DNA from: Elusimicrobiota bacterium
GTDB lineage: Bacteria; Elusimicrobiota; Elusimicrobia; FEN-1173
Direction of reading: 5' to 3'
Length of the DNA: 64,000 bases
Assembly (NCBI GenBank): GCA_016721625.1
Contig: JADKHR010000001.1
Span: 620,001-684,000 of the forward strand
Position 1 is the first letter of the stretch, and every line of letters starts with the position of its first letter. The notes below the pieces were generated by a model that had not been told where the DNA came from, made no database searches, and saw only the letters and a program-made list of their open reading frames with translations. The translations under genes and the position numbers were made by a program. Below, in pieces: positions 35,293-42,824 of this stretch.

Positions 35293-35444
35293 ACACCGGG
35301 GGCTTACCCCGAATTCCCCAGTTGGATCGCGGTTCGGCGCAGAGCGCCGAACACCGGGGGCGGCAGTGCCGCTGAAAGGGGATTCGACAAAAAATTCGGG
35401 CATTTTTCGTCTCGGTCCTCGCGCCCAACTGGGGAATCCGGTGT
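35293..35444 (-). ncRNA. Candidate structured 5' leader RNA (riboswitch-like), unrecognised class
   Basis: Just downstream of a promoter, the - strand transcript can fold as follows. An outer 7-bp stem pairs 35438-35444 (ACACCGG in RNA sense) with 35293-35299. A 13-bp stem pairs 35425-35437 with 35313-35325 (CCAACTGGGGAAT on the + strand) without mismatch. It is extended inside by CGCG/CGCG (420-423 with 328-331). Three hairpins lie within: 386-395/402-411 (10 bp, one G-U), 360-364/368-372 (5 bp) and 332-340/344-352 (9 bp, loop AGA). A second copy of the 3' arm of the outer stem at 35351-35357 could pair with 35438-35444 instead, which would break the 9-bp hairpin. I recognise no known riboswitch class. 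A small palindromic mobile repeat is the alternative. Confidence 0.5.
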
Positions 35445-35451
35445 CCTCCGT

Positions 35452-35480
35452 TATATACCCCCGGAACGGGGCCATGTCAA
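35452..35480 (-). promoter_or_regulatory. Sigma-70 promoter of the kinase-cyclase-glycogen operon
   Basis: On the - strand: TTGACA at 35480-35475, a 17-base spacer, TATATA at 35457-35452. Predicted start near 35445, exactly at the 5' edge of the structured leader, giving an untranslated region of about 225 nt before the kinase ATG. Confidence 0.75.
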
Positions 35481-35509
35481 GACGGAAAAAGGAAGGAGAC
35501 TCGGTCGGA

Positions 35510-36370
35510 TCAGGAAGCGGTGGGACGAACGACTTTGAAGTCCGGGTTTTTCCGGATCAATCGCCGGGCCCAGGCCAACCGGTAGAGAGTGCGAAGCGCC
35601 CGCTCCCCCTCCGCGCCCAGGTCCAGCGTGTCGCGGTTGACGTACATTTTGACGAAACGCTCCCCCACGGCGGGGTCCACCCCGCGGCCGTAACGGAGCG
35701 CGTAGCGCACGGCCTCCGCCTTGTGGCGGTAGGCGTAACGAATGCTTTGGGCCAACAGTCCCGCCAGCGCGCGCGCGTCGGGAAGGCCCACATCTTTCCG
35801 CACCACATCCAGCCCCAGCGGGATGGGGAGCCCCGTCCGGGACCGCCACCACCGGCCGAGGTCCAACACCTTCACCAGCCCTTGACGGGCGAAGGTAATC
35901 TGGCTCTCGTGGATCACAAGTCCGGCGTCCACCTGTCCGCGGAGAACGGCCTGGGGAACCTTGTCAAAGCGGGTATCCACCGAAACAAACCCCGCTGGCC
36001 GGGCGAGGCGAAGCAAGAGAAGGGCCGTGGTTTCGGGGCCCGGGGTCGCGATCCGGAGCTTGGACCAATCCTTCCCCGCCAACGCTTTCCGGCGGTCGGG
36101 ACGGCACACCAGCACGGGCCCGTACCCCCGCCCCACGGAGGCCCCCACGGAAAGCACCCAGTATTTCCGCGCCACCGAGGGGAACGCCGCGGCGGAAATG
36201 GCGGTCACCTGGTGAATCCCGTTCCGGGCGTCGGCGTTCAACGATTGGATATCTTTCAACACATGCTTCACGCGCCATCCCGCCGGAAGCACCCCGCCTT
36301 TCACGATCCCATAAAACATGAAGGCGTCGTCCGGGTCCGGACTGTGCGCCACGCTCAGAATTCGTTTCAA
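35510..36370 (-). CDS. mqnD: 1,4-dihydroxy-6-naphthoate synthase (futalosine pathway)
   Basis: 286 residues, periplasmic-binding-protein fold used as an enzyme. SVAHSPDPDDAFMFYGI at the N-terminus, YGPVLVCRP, IATPGPETTALLLLRL and VIHESQITF are the family landmarks of MqnD, which converts cyclic dehypoxanthinyl futalosine into dihydroxynaphthoate for menaquinone. Its presence indicates the futalosine route, since MqnD has no place in the MenFDHCEB route; the other mqn genes are outside the window. The ATG overlaps the Rieske gene stop as ATGA. It is the last gene of the run starting at the 40857-40885 promoter. Confidence 0.88.
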   Translation of the reverse strand: MKRILSVAHSPDPDDAFMFYGIVKGGVLPAGWRVKHVLKDIQSLNADARNGIHQVTAISAAAFPSVARKYWVLSVGASVGRGYGPVLVCRPDRRKALAGKDWSKLRIATPGPETTALLLLRLARPAGFVSVDTRFDKVPQAVLRGQVDAGLVIHESQITFARQGLVKVLDLGRWWRSRTGLPIPLGLDVVRKDVGLPDARALAGLLAQSIRYAYRHKAEAVRYALRYGRGVDPAVGERFVKMYVNRDTLDLGAEGERALRTLYRLAWARRLIRKNPDFKVVRPTAS

Positions 36371-36684
36371 ACCGCCCCCTCTAAAGACACAAAGAGTTCG
36401 TCGCCCCGCCGTTCCAGCGAAAAGGTTTTTGAACAGCGGGACGGATCCATCCGAAGCCCCCCCGTTCGAACGTCAAATTCCCATCCATGCCACGGACAGG
36501 TAACGACCCCCCCCTCCAAACGCCCGTCCGACAAGGGCGCTCCCCGGTGGGGGCAGACGTTGTCCATGGCGTAAAATTGGCCGTCGACGTTGAACACGGC
36601 CACGTCCCGTCCGTCCACGGAAACAGCCCGCCCCTGCCCCGCCGGAAAATCCGCCACCACCCCGGCCCTCACCCACCCCGCCAC
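36367..36684 (-). CDS. Rieske [2Fe-2S] ferredoxin-like protein
   Basis: 105 residues from the GTG at 36684, placed 2 bases after the preceding stop; a longer frame to 36900 lies inside the pfpI gene. The two halves of the cluster motif are CPHRGAPL and CPWHGWEF, giving Cys-x-His and Cys-x2-His ligands. No membrane anchor, so a soluble NirD/BphF-like ferredoxin. The partner enzyme is not evident. Direct coupling to mqnD hints at electron supply near quinone metabolism, but this is inference from position. Confidence 0.88.
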   Translation of the reverse strand: MAGWVRAGVVADFPAGQGRAVSVDGRDVAVFNVDGQFYAMDNVCPHRGAPLSDGRLEGGVVTCPWHGWEFDVRTGGLRMDPSRCSKTFSLERRGDELFVSLEGAV

Positions 36685-36686
36685 GC

Positions 36687-37223
36687 CTACCCCCTGGGAG
36701 CGGGAATCCGCTCCAACTGCGCGATGAGCTCCCGGCAGAAAGCCGGAAGATCGTCCGGCTTGCGGGCCGTGATCAGGTTTCCATCGACCGCCACTTCCTG
36801 GTCCACCCAGCGGCCCCCGGCATTCACGACATCGTCCTTGATGGCGGAAAACGAGGTGACGGTTTTTCCCTTTAAAATCCCCGCCGATGCCAACACCCAC
36901 CCGGCGTGACAGATCGCGGCCACCGGCTTTCCGGCCCGGTGGATTTCCCGAACGAAATCCAACACCGTCTCATAGCGCCGCAAGAAATCCGGCGCCCACC
37001 CCCCGGGAACCAAAACGGCGTCAAAATCCTTGGCTTTCACCTGGTCGATCCATTGGTCAGCCATGGCCGGATAGCCGAATTTTCCCTTGTATTCCTTGGC
37101 CCCCGTTCCCAGAAACACCACCGTGGCCCCCTCTTCCTTCAGCCGCAGAGCCGGGTACCACACCTCCAAATCCTGATAGTCCTTTTCCAATAAAATCGCG
37201 ACGACACGTCCGGTCAGTTTCAT
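36687..37223 (-). CDS. DJ-1/PfpI family protein
   Basis: 178 residues from the ATG at 37223 (ATGA with the aminopeptidase stop). It has the DJ-1 core with the nucleophile Cys in AAICHAGWVL followed by His, and an upstream acidic residue in LLEKDYQDLEVWYP. The family includes stress chaperone-like deglycases and intracellular cysteine peptidases such as PfpI/YhbO; the AICH motif fits the YhbO/PfpI branch. Biological role unclear. It is in the run with pepA and the Rieske gene. Confidence 0.88.
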   Translation of the reverse strand: MKLTGRVVAILLEKDYQDLEVWYPALRLKEEGATVVFLGTGAKEYKGKFGYPAMADQWIDQVKAKDFDAVLVPGGWAPDFLRRYETVLDFVREIHRAGKPVAAICHAGWVLASAGILKGKTVTSFSAIKDDVVNAGGRWVDQEVAVDGNLITARKPDDLPAFCRELIAQLERIPAPRG

Positions 37224-38701
37224 AGAATCCCCTTTTTGGCGCGGAGAAGGAACGTTAAAAACGTACGCACCAGCGCCCCCGTGGCGCCGGGCGGCGAAAG
37301 CGGCGTCCCGGTCCCGTTCCAGCCCACGGCGGCCATGTCGATGTGGGCCCAGGGCCCGTCGCCCGCGAACTGCTGAAGGAAAAGACCGCCGATGATGGTC
37401 CCGGCCTCGCCGGGGTTGCCGATGTTCTTCCAATCGGCCACCTGGCTTTGAATGTGTTCCAGGTAGCTTTTTTCAAGCGGAAGGGGCCAAAGTTTTTCCC
37501 CCGCCTCCGCCCCCGCGTCCCGCAGGGCCTGTTCCAGAGCGGGCCGGTTGGTCATGAGGGCCGCGTAGGCTTTTCCCAGGGCCACGGCGGCCGCGCCGGT
37601 CAAGGTGGCCACATCGATCACGGCGTCGGTCTTTAAGCGTTGGGCGAAGGAGAGCGCGTCGGCCAAAATCACGCGCCCTTCGGCGTCGGTGTTCAAAATC
37701 TCGATGGTTTTTCCGTTCATGGCGGTGAGGACGTCCCCCGGCTTATAGGCGTCCGGACCCGGCATGTTCTCGGCGATGGCGGCCACCCCATGGACCTCCA
37801 ACCGAGGGGCGAGATCCGGAAGGGCTTTAAAGAGAGCGAAAACCGTGGCCGCCCCGGCCATATCGTATTTCATGGTCATCATGCCGTCCGCGGGTTTTAG
37901 CGACAACCCCCCCGAATCGAAGGTGACGCCCTTGCCCACAAACGTCACCGAACCCGTCGGCTTGCCCGTCGGACGATAAACCAAATGGACCAGCGCCGGC
38001 GGGTGCGCGCTCCCGCGCCCAACGCCCAAGAGAGCGTTGGCGCCCAACCGAGACAGGGCCTTCCCCCCATAAACCCGAACCGACACGCGCCGTCCCGCCA
38101 GTTTCCGCGCGAGGCCCGCTAAAACCATGGGCGCTTTGTCGCTGGGCGGACGGTTGATGAGGTCGCGGGAAAAATTCACCGCTTCCGCGAAAATTCGTCC
38201 CGTCTCCAAAGCCCGCCGCCCGACCGGCGCCGCCGGATCTGAAACGATGAAGGCGACCTCCCGGAGGGGAGTCCCCGGCGCTTTTTCACTTTTGAACCCA
38301 TCGTGGCGGTAAGCCCCCAGGAGCAGGCCTTCCGTCAAGGCCTGTAGGGCGGGAGGGGCCGCCCCCGGCAGAGCGCCGGCCGGCGGAACCATTTGGATTC
38401 GCTCCCAACGGGCCTCCGCCGCCTTTCGCGCCACCGTCGCGGCGGCGCGGCGAAGAACCTGAGCGTCCGCCTCCTCCCGTTTTCCCAAACCCACCAAAAG
38501 GACTCGAAGCGCCGGCCGACCGTCCGAAGGACGAACCGTCCATAAGGCCCCCGGTTTCCCCGAAAACCCCTCTTCCCGGGCGTAAGCCAAAACCCGATCG
38601 GGGACGTCGCCCCCGGCCCGGCGGAGAGTCTCCCCCTCCGCGAACACCGGCAAGACCAACCAGCGGTCCTTTCGAATTTTATCAGAGAGATGAAATATCA
38701 T
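37220..38701 (-). CDS. pepA: Leucyl aminopeptidase (M17)
   Basis: 493 residues from the ATG at 38701, overlapping the TusA-like gene stop as ATGA. It removes N-terminal residues from peptides. The metal and catalytic residues lie in FVGKGVTFDSGGLSLKPADG, KYDMAGAATV and the M17 signature NTDAEGRVILADAL; DRDLIN-type upstream sequence and a C-terminal NIGNPGEAGTIIGGLFL complete the family. Normal length, hexameric two-metal enzyme, cytoplasmic. It may act downstream of ClpXP, whose genes are elsewhere in the window. Confidence 0.94.
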   Translation of the reverse strand: MIFHLSDKIRKDRWLVLPVFAEGETLRRAGGDVPDRVLAYAREEGFSGKPGALWTVRPSDGRPALRVLLVGLGKREEADAQVLRRAAATVARKAAEARWERIQMVPPAGALPGAAPPALQALTEGLLLGAYRHDGFKSEKAPGTPLREVAFIVSDPAAPVGRRALETGRIFAEAVNFSRDLINRPPSDKAPMVLAGLARKLAGRRVSVRVYGGKALSRLGANALLGVGRGSAHPPALVHLVYRPTGKPTGSVTFVGKGVTFDSGGLSLKPADGMMTMKYDMAGAATVFALFKALPDLAPRLEVHGVAAIAENMPGPDAYKPGDVLTAMNGKTIEILNTDAEGRVILADALSFAQRLKTDAVIDVATLTGAAAVALGKAYAALMTNRPALEQALRDAGAEAGEKLWPLPLEKSYLEHIQSQVADWKNIGNPGEAGTIIGGLFLQQFAGDGPWAHIDMAAVGWNGTGTPLSPPGATGALVRTFLTFLLRAKKGIL

Positions 38702-38910
38702 TTGATTTTTTGGATTCGAATGCGGAAACCTTTTTTTCCCTCCACGATGCCCAAAACCCGGCAACCGAACTCCGCGCACCAAGCCGGAAGATCCTGCCGC
38801 GTGGCGGGGTCGTCGGCCCAAAGGTCCAAGCGCCCGCCGCTCCCCATTTTCTCCAGGGCCAAAGACGCCATCACGGTGGGCAGGGGGCACAGCGCCCCCC
38901 GGGCGTCCAA
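38698..38910 (-). CDS. TusA/SirA-like sulfur-carrier protein, start uncertain
   Basis: The conserved domain begins LDARGALCPLPTVMASLALE; Cys8 in the CPxP motif is the persulfide-carrying residue of TusA family proteins, and WADDPATRQDLPAWC matches the second conserved strand. I place the start at the TTG at 38910, about 30 bases after the dksA-like stop, which gives 70 residues. The frame is open to an ATG at 39042, but that would overlap the upstream gene by 104 bases. Possible roles are tRNA thiolation or sulfur transfer. It overlaps pepA by 4 bases. Confidence 0.72.
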   Translation of the reverse strand: MDARGALCPLPTVMASLALEKMGSGGRLDLWADDPATRQDLPAWCAEFGCRVLGIVEGKKGFRIRIQKIK

Positions 38911-38938
38911 GCGCTTGGGCCGAACCTGCGGGGCGCGT

Positions 38939-39343
38939 TCAGGCTTTTGGCGTATCGAACCGGGCCTGACAGCCAATGCAATACCGCGCGTGGGGGATGG
39001 CCTTGAGGCGCGGAGCAGCGATGGTTTTTCGGCAAGACTCACAAACGCCGTAGACGCCGGTGTCTATTTTCCGAAGCGCGGCCTCCACGGCGTCCAAACT
39101 GTTGCGTTCGTTGTCGGACAGCTCAAAAAGAAGTTCCCGTTCGGAGGATTGGGTCGCCTGATCGGCCTCATCGCCCACGTCGGCCGGCACCAGGGTTCCC
39201 CCCTGGGTCCCTTTCACGATACGCATGATATCCGTTCGCATGTTATTGAGGATTTTCTCGTAGGCCTGGGTGCCGGCCTGTTTCTTGACTTTCATTTTAA
39301 CGGGGCCGGGTTTGGCGGCTCGAACCGGTTTTTTCTTCTTCAT
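38939..39343 (-). CDS. DksA/TraR-family C4 zinc-finger protein
   Basis: 134 residues with a good Shine-Dalgarno (AAGGAG, 6 bases before the ATG). A basic N-terminal tail rich in Lys/Pro is followed by a helical hairpin and the zinc finger CESCRKTIAAPRL...YCIGC (CxxC...CxxC). Such proteins act on RNA polymerase through its secondary channel or are structural homologs without that activity. The coiled-coil tip usually carries DxxDxA for RNA polymerase action; here I see DVGDEADQA, similar but not identical. Together with the upstream decarboxylase it may couple stress response to amine metabolism; this is inference. Confidence 0.85.
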   Translation of the reverse strand: MKKKKPVRAAKPGPVKMKVKKQAGTQAYEKILNNMRTDIMRIVKGTQGGTLVPADVGDEADQATQSSERELLFELSDNERNSLDAVEAALRKIDTGVYGVCESCRKTIAAPRLKAIPHARYCIGCQARFDTPKA

Positions 39344-39357
39344 CGGGATCTCCTTGA

Positions 39358-40812
39358 TTAGCGAACGGCCACCACTTTGATGGTCCGGAGAGCTTCGCCC
39401 TCTTGCCCAACGACGCGGATGTCTTTGTCGGACAGATCGGCGAGGTAGTTTACAATTTCCTTGGTGATTCGTTCCCCCGGAATCAGGACGGGTATCCCTG
39501 GCGGATAAGGGGTGAGGGTCTGAGCCGAAATCTGCCCGACCGCCTTGGACAGCGGCACTCGTTTGGCTTTATGCAAAAGAAAAACGTCCCGGGGGTTCAT
39601 GACCATTTCCGTCGTCAGCTCGGGGATTTGGAGCACCCAATTCTGGGCCCCACCCCGGTATTTCTCGTCAATTTCGCCCAGCGCGTCCACCAATCGGTCC
39701 ACGTCGGATTTGTCGGACCCGATCCCCATGATGGCGATCATGTTGAACAAATCGGCGGCGTCCACTTGCACCTTGTATTTTTCCGCCAAAATGTCTTCGA
39801 TCTCATGCCCGGATAGCCCGGTGCGGGTGACGTTGATGGTCAACTTGGTCACATCCAAGTCGTAACCCCGAGAGACGATGTCTTTCCGTGAAAACATAAA
39901 AAGGTTTTTCATCTGATTGATGCGCTTCCTGGCCGATTCGGCGTTCCGGATGACCTTTTCCAAAAGCCGTTCCCCTTCCAACACCGCCTGGCGGCGGGCG
40001 GCGTCGAGGCTGGCCAGGATGACGTAGTTGGGGCTCGTGGTCTGAAGAAGCGAGACCACGCGCCGAACCCGGCCCACATCCACCAGGTCCGACTGCAAAT
40101 GCAACACCGATCCCTGGGACAGCGCGGAGAGGATCTTGTGCGTCGACTGCACGCACATGTCCGCTCCCGCCTCCACGGCGGACACCGGCAAATCTTTATG
40201 GAACTTCAAATGGGCCCCGTGGGCCTCGTCGACGAGGAGGATCTTTCCCCGGGCCCGGCAAATCTCTTTGATCTTCACCAAGTCCGCGGCCACCCCGTTG
40301 TAGGTGGGGCTGGTCACGAACACGGCCTTGGCCTCGGGGAAAAGCCTCAGCGCTTCCTCGATCTGCTCGGGGCTCGAATCGAAAAGGATGTCGAGGTTTT
40401 GGTCCACCTTGGGCTGGATCCAAATGGGCCAGACCCCCGACAGGATGACCCCCGCCATGGTGGATTTGTGGGCGTTCCGGGAGATGATCACCGAATCGCC
40501 CGGCCGACAGGAGGACATCAGCATGATCATGTTTCCGACGGAGGACCCGTTCACCAGAAAGAAGGAATGTTCAACCCCGTAGGCCATGGCCATCAGTTGC
40601 TGAGCCTTCTTAATCGGCCCCACCGGATCATGGAGGGAGTCGACCTCGGGGAAAACAGTGACGTCCATGTAGTAGAGGTTCCGCCCCGTAAAGGAGCGCA
40701 GGCGACGGTCCACCCCGCGCCCGTTTTTGTGCCCGGGCGTGTGGAAACTCACCACGCGATTTTTCGCGTGGTTCAAAAGGGTCTCAAAAAGCGGCGCGCG
40801 GTCGTGTCTCAT
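39358..40812 (-). CDS. Orn/Lys/Arg decarboxylase family protein (speA-like)
   Basis: 484 residues, PLP fold type I. The cofactor Lys226 is in STHKILSALSQGS, the pyridine-nitrogen Asp195 in LLVDEAHGAHLKF, and the substrate-pocket start is SFHTPGHKNGRG. It lacks the N-terminal wing domain of the inducible enterobacterial decarboxylases and matches the short Gram-positive SpeA/Cad type. It is probably an arginine or lysine decarboxylase for polyamines, but substrate is not readable. The first gene of a seven-gene run behind a strong promoter. No clear Shine-Dalgarno precedes the ATG. Confidence 0.9.
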   Translation of the reverse strand: MRHDRAPLFETLLNHAKNRVVSFHTPGHKNGRGVDRRLRSFTGRNLYYMDVTVFPEVDSLHDPVGPIKKAQQLMAMAYGVEHSFFLVNGSSVGNMIMLMSSCRPGDSVIISRNAHKSTMAGVILSGVWPIWIQPKVDQNLDILFDSSPEQIEEALRLFPEAKAVFVTSPTYNGVAADLVKIKEICRARGKILLVDEAHGAHLKFHKDLPVSAVEAGADMCVQSTHKILSALSQGSVLHLQSDLVDVGRVRRVVSLLQTTSPNYVILASLDAARRQAVLEGERLLEKVIRNAESARKRINQMKNLFMFSRKDIVSRGYDLDVTKLTINVTRTGLSGHEIEDILAEKYKVQVDAADLFNMIAIMGIGSDKSDVDRLVDALGEIDEKYRGGAQNWVLQIPELTTEMVMNPRDVFLLHKAKRVPLSKAVGQISAQTLTPYPPGIPVLIPGERITKEIVNYLADLSDKDIRVVGQEGEALRTIKVVAVR

Positions 40813-40856
40813 AGAGGGAGGAACGCGGAATGATTTTTTAGCGTTCCGGACGGCCT

Positions 40857-40885
40857 ATTAGAAAGCATTTCCAAGGTCCTGTCAA
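40857..40885 (-). promoter_or_regulatory. Sigma-70 promoter upstream of the decarboxylase operon
   Basis: On the - strand: perfect TTGACA at 40885-40880, 17-base spacer, TCTAAT (5/6) at 40862-40857. Predicted start near 40850, leader of about 38 nt. It drives the decarboxylase, dksA-like, tusA-like, pepA, pfpI, Rieske and mqnD genes. Confidence 0.8.
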
Positions 40886-40968
40886 GAACGAACAGCATCC
40901 CGCCAGGGCGGTTTCCCGGAAGGAATAAGCAGGTGTAAAACGACGGAGGCTCCCAACGTGGAGTCCCT

Positions 40969-41796
40969 TCAGTCGTCTAAATCGGCAGCGGTGAAGGTCG
41001 TCCGGTCGCCCAGTCCGACGGAGCCAAAAGAGGCGTGCGCGAAATAACTGAACAAAATGGCGGCGCGACGCGCGGGAAGATCGAGCATTTGGTGTCGAAC
41101 GGCGGGGGTCAAGGAGTCCACCGCGCGCAAAACCACCGAGGTATGATGGCCCGTTTCCAGCTCCCGCGCCACCCGCTCCAGCTCGGGGATCGCGTCCGGC
41201 GCCAGGGCGTCCGAGAAGGGCAAGAAGAGCCGGTTCAAGAAAGCCACCACTTCCAACTGCTTCCCCGACCGCTTGAAGGTGAGGGGGCTTCCTTCCAGGA
41301 TTCGATTCTTGTATTGGTCCCTCAACTGTTCCTGTTGGATGAGAAGTTTGGAGGTCGTCTTTTCGACCGGGGTGAGGAAATCAGGCAGGGGAGCGGACCG
41401 CTTCCCCCCCCTCTTCCCACTCGGCAACCCCGGATGGGCCCCCGGCGATTTTGCCCGCCCGGGGGTAATGGCCCAGCTGGGCATGGGGTCGTTGGACTCG
41501 ATGGTCGCCGAAGGCGCTTCCGCCCGTTTAACCGCACGATTCAAGCGCGCCCCCGTCTCCTGCTCTACGATCTTCCCGGTGCATCGGCTGATGTATTCGC
41601 GCGCCACCGCGTTGGAGGGGTCTTCCTTCTTGACCTTGACGAAAATCCGAAGGGCCTTGTCGTATTGGCCCTTCTCGTACAGCTTGGTCCCCTGTTCAAG
41701 AAGCGCGTTGGTGTCCGCCGCCCGCGCCGGAAACCCGCGCGTCGCGGCTAAAAACAGGAGGGTTCCCACAAAAAACCAATGGCGTCTCGGGCTCAC
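40969..41796 (-). CDS. Secreted TPR/OmpA-like protein
   Basis: 275 residues from a GTG at 41796 that overlaps the previous stop as GTGA. Signal peptide FVGTLLFLAATRGFPARA, then one TPR-like pair (QGTKLYEKGQYDKALRIFVK), a Pro/Ser/Lys-rich linker, a helical coil and a C-terminal region with OmpA-like periodicity (PFSDALAPDAIPELERVARE...RRAAILFSYF). Probably periplasmic, possibly binding peptidoglycan. It is the last gene of the Tol/Ton-like operon. Family of the C-terminal part is a moderate-confidence call. Confidence 0.6.
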   Translation of the reverse strand: MSPRRHWFFVGTLLFLAATRGFPARAADTNALLEQGTKLYEKGQYDKALRIFVKVKKEDPSNAVAREYISRCTGKIVEQETGARLNRAVKRAEAPSATIESNDPMPSWAITPGRAKSPGAHPGLPSGKRGGKRSAPLPDFLTPVEKTTSKLLIQQEQLRDQYKNRILEGSPLTFKRSGKQLEVVAFLNRLFLPFSDALAPDAIPELERVARELETGHHTSVVLRAVDSLTPAVRHQMLDLPARRAAILFSYFAHASFGSVGLGDRTTFTAADLDD

Positions 41797-42824
41797 GGCT
41801 GTGTCTCCGGTTCAAGGGTGATCAAGATTTCCGTCACCTCGCCCCGGGCCCCCTGGGCCTCGACACCGGGCTTAAAGTTATCCCCCTCAAAAACGAGTGC
41901 GTCCTCTAAGAACCGCTTCAGGGTGTCGGCCCGCTGTTCGGCCACCCCCCGCCCCCCCTCGCCGGCATAGACCGTGACGCGGAAGGGAGACCCCACGTGA
42001 ACCCGCATAATATTCAGAAGGCCTTTGACCAACGGCACCGCCTCGATCGACAGGTCCGCCGAGCCCCTTTGAAAAAGAACGTCGTTGCGGATTTCAACGT
42101 GCAAAAGCCCCCCTTGATTGAACTGGAGGGCCTCCAACTGAATCGGTTCGCCAAAGTAGCGTTGAGTGGAACCCCGGGGGTCTGTCAACGTCAACATCGG
42201 CGTATAGGGCACGCCGGCCTGCAGAACGAGGACGTCGTTTTGAAACCCATCCCACACCGCCAGGTCCCGGGGAAGTTCCGGCCCAGATTTGTCGTAAATG
42301 ACACGGGACATCTGATCCATGACGCCGAAGGACCCCTTAGACGTTTCAAGGCCGGGCGGAACCTCCATCCGAATGAAAGGCGGAGACGGGATGCGAAGAG
42401 GCAGGGCCCCCAGCGCCTGGCGAGGGTCCAAAATGGCCAAGCCCAAAATTTCGTTCCCCGGCATATGTTCCACGGGCCCGTCCAAGACCCGCTGGGTTTG
42501 GCCAGGCCGGGCAAACCCCACCACGTCCTTAAAGGACAAATCCAAAGGAGGCGGATCCAGGGCGATGGGAATCTCATCCTGAGCGCTGGAGGTGATCTCC
42601 AAGCTCCGAGAATTGTCCGGGGCCGCGTTGTCCTTGGGTTTGTCCGACGCCGGAAGCTCCCGGTCGTTGGGGGTTTCCCCGCCCGGAAGGGGTCCCTTCG
42701 GTTGGGCCGGCTGAGGTCCCAAAAGAGGGGTGGTCTTGGAAACCACCGGCTTCGCCTCCGGGCCCGCCGCCAGGGCGAAGGGGAGAAAGACGAACAGAAG
42801 GAGGGCCATCGGTTGTTTTTTCAT
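41793..42824 (-). CDS. Secreted OmpA-like (Pal-type) protein
   Basis: 343 residues with a clear signal peptide (PMALLLFVFLPFALAAG). After about 180 residues of unassigned Pro-rich and beta-type sequence, the C-terminus has the OmpA/Pal pattern: LFQRGSADLSIEAVPLVKGL, a beta strand FRVTVYAGEGG, then EQRADTLKRFLEDAL and a final strand EILITLEPE. This domain normally grips peptidoglycan diaminopimelate. No lipobox is evident, so it is periplasmic rather than lipid anchored. ATGA overlap with the TonB gene indicates joint synthesis. Confidence 0.65.
   Translation of the reverse strand: MKKQPMALLLFVFLPFALAAGPEAKPVVSKTTPLLGPQPAQPKGPLPGGETPNDRELPASDKPKDNAAPDNSRSLEITSSAQDEIPIALDPPPLDLSFKDVVGFARPGQTQRVLDGPVEHMPGNEILGLAILDPRQALGALPLRIPSPPFIRMEVPPGLETSKGSFGVMDQMSRVIYDKSGPELPRDLAVWDGFQNDVLVLQAGVPYTPMLTLTDPRGSTQRYFGEPIQLEALQFNQGGLLHVEIRNDVLFQRGSADLSIEAVPLVKGLLNIMRVHVGSPFRVTVYAGEGGRGVAEQRADTLKRFLEDALVFEGDNFKPGVEAQGARGEVTEILITLEPETQP

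Noticed and set aside
38698..39042. Long form of the TusA-like protein from the ATG at 39042
   Set aside because: The extra residues are read inside the dksA-like gene and resemble no TusA N-terminus.
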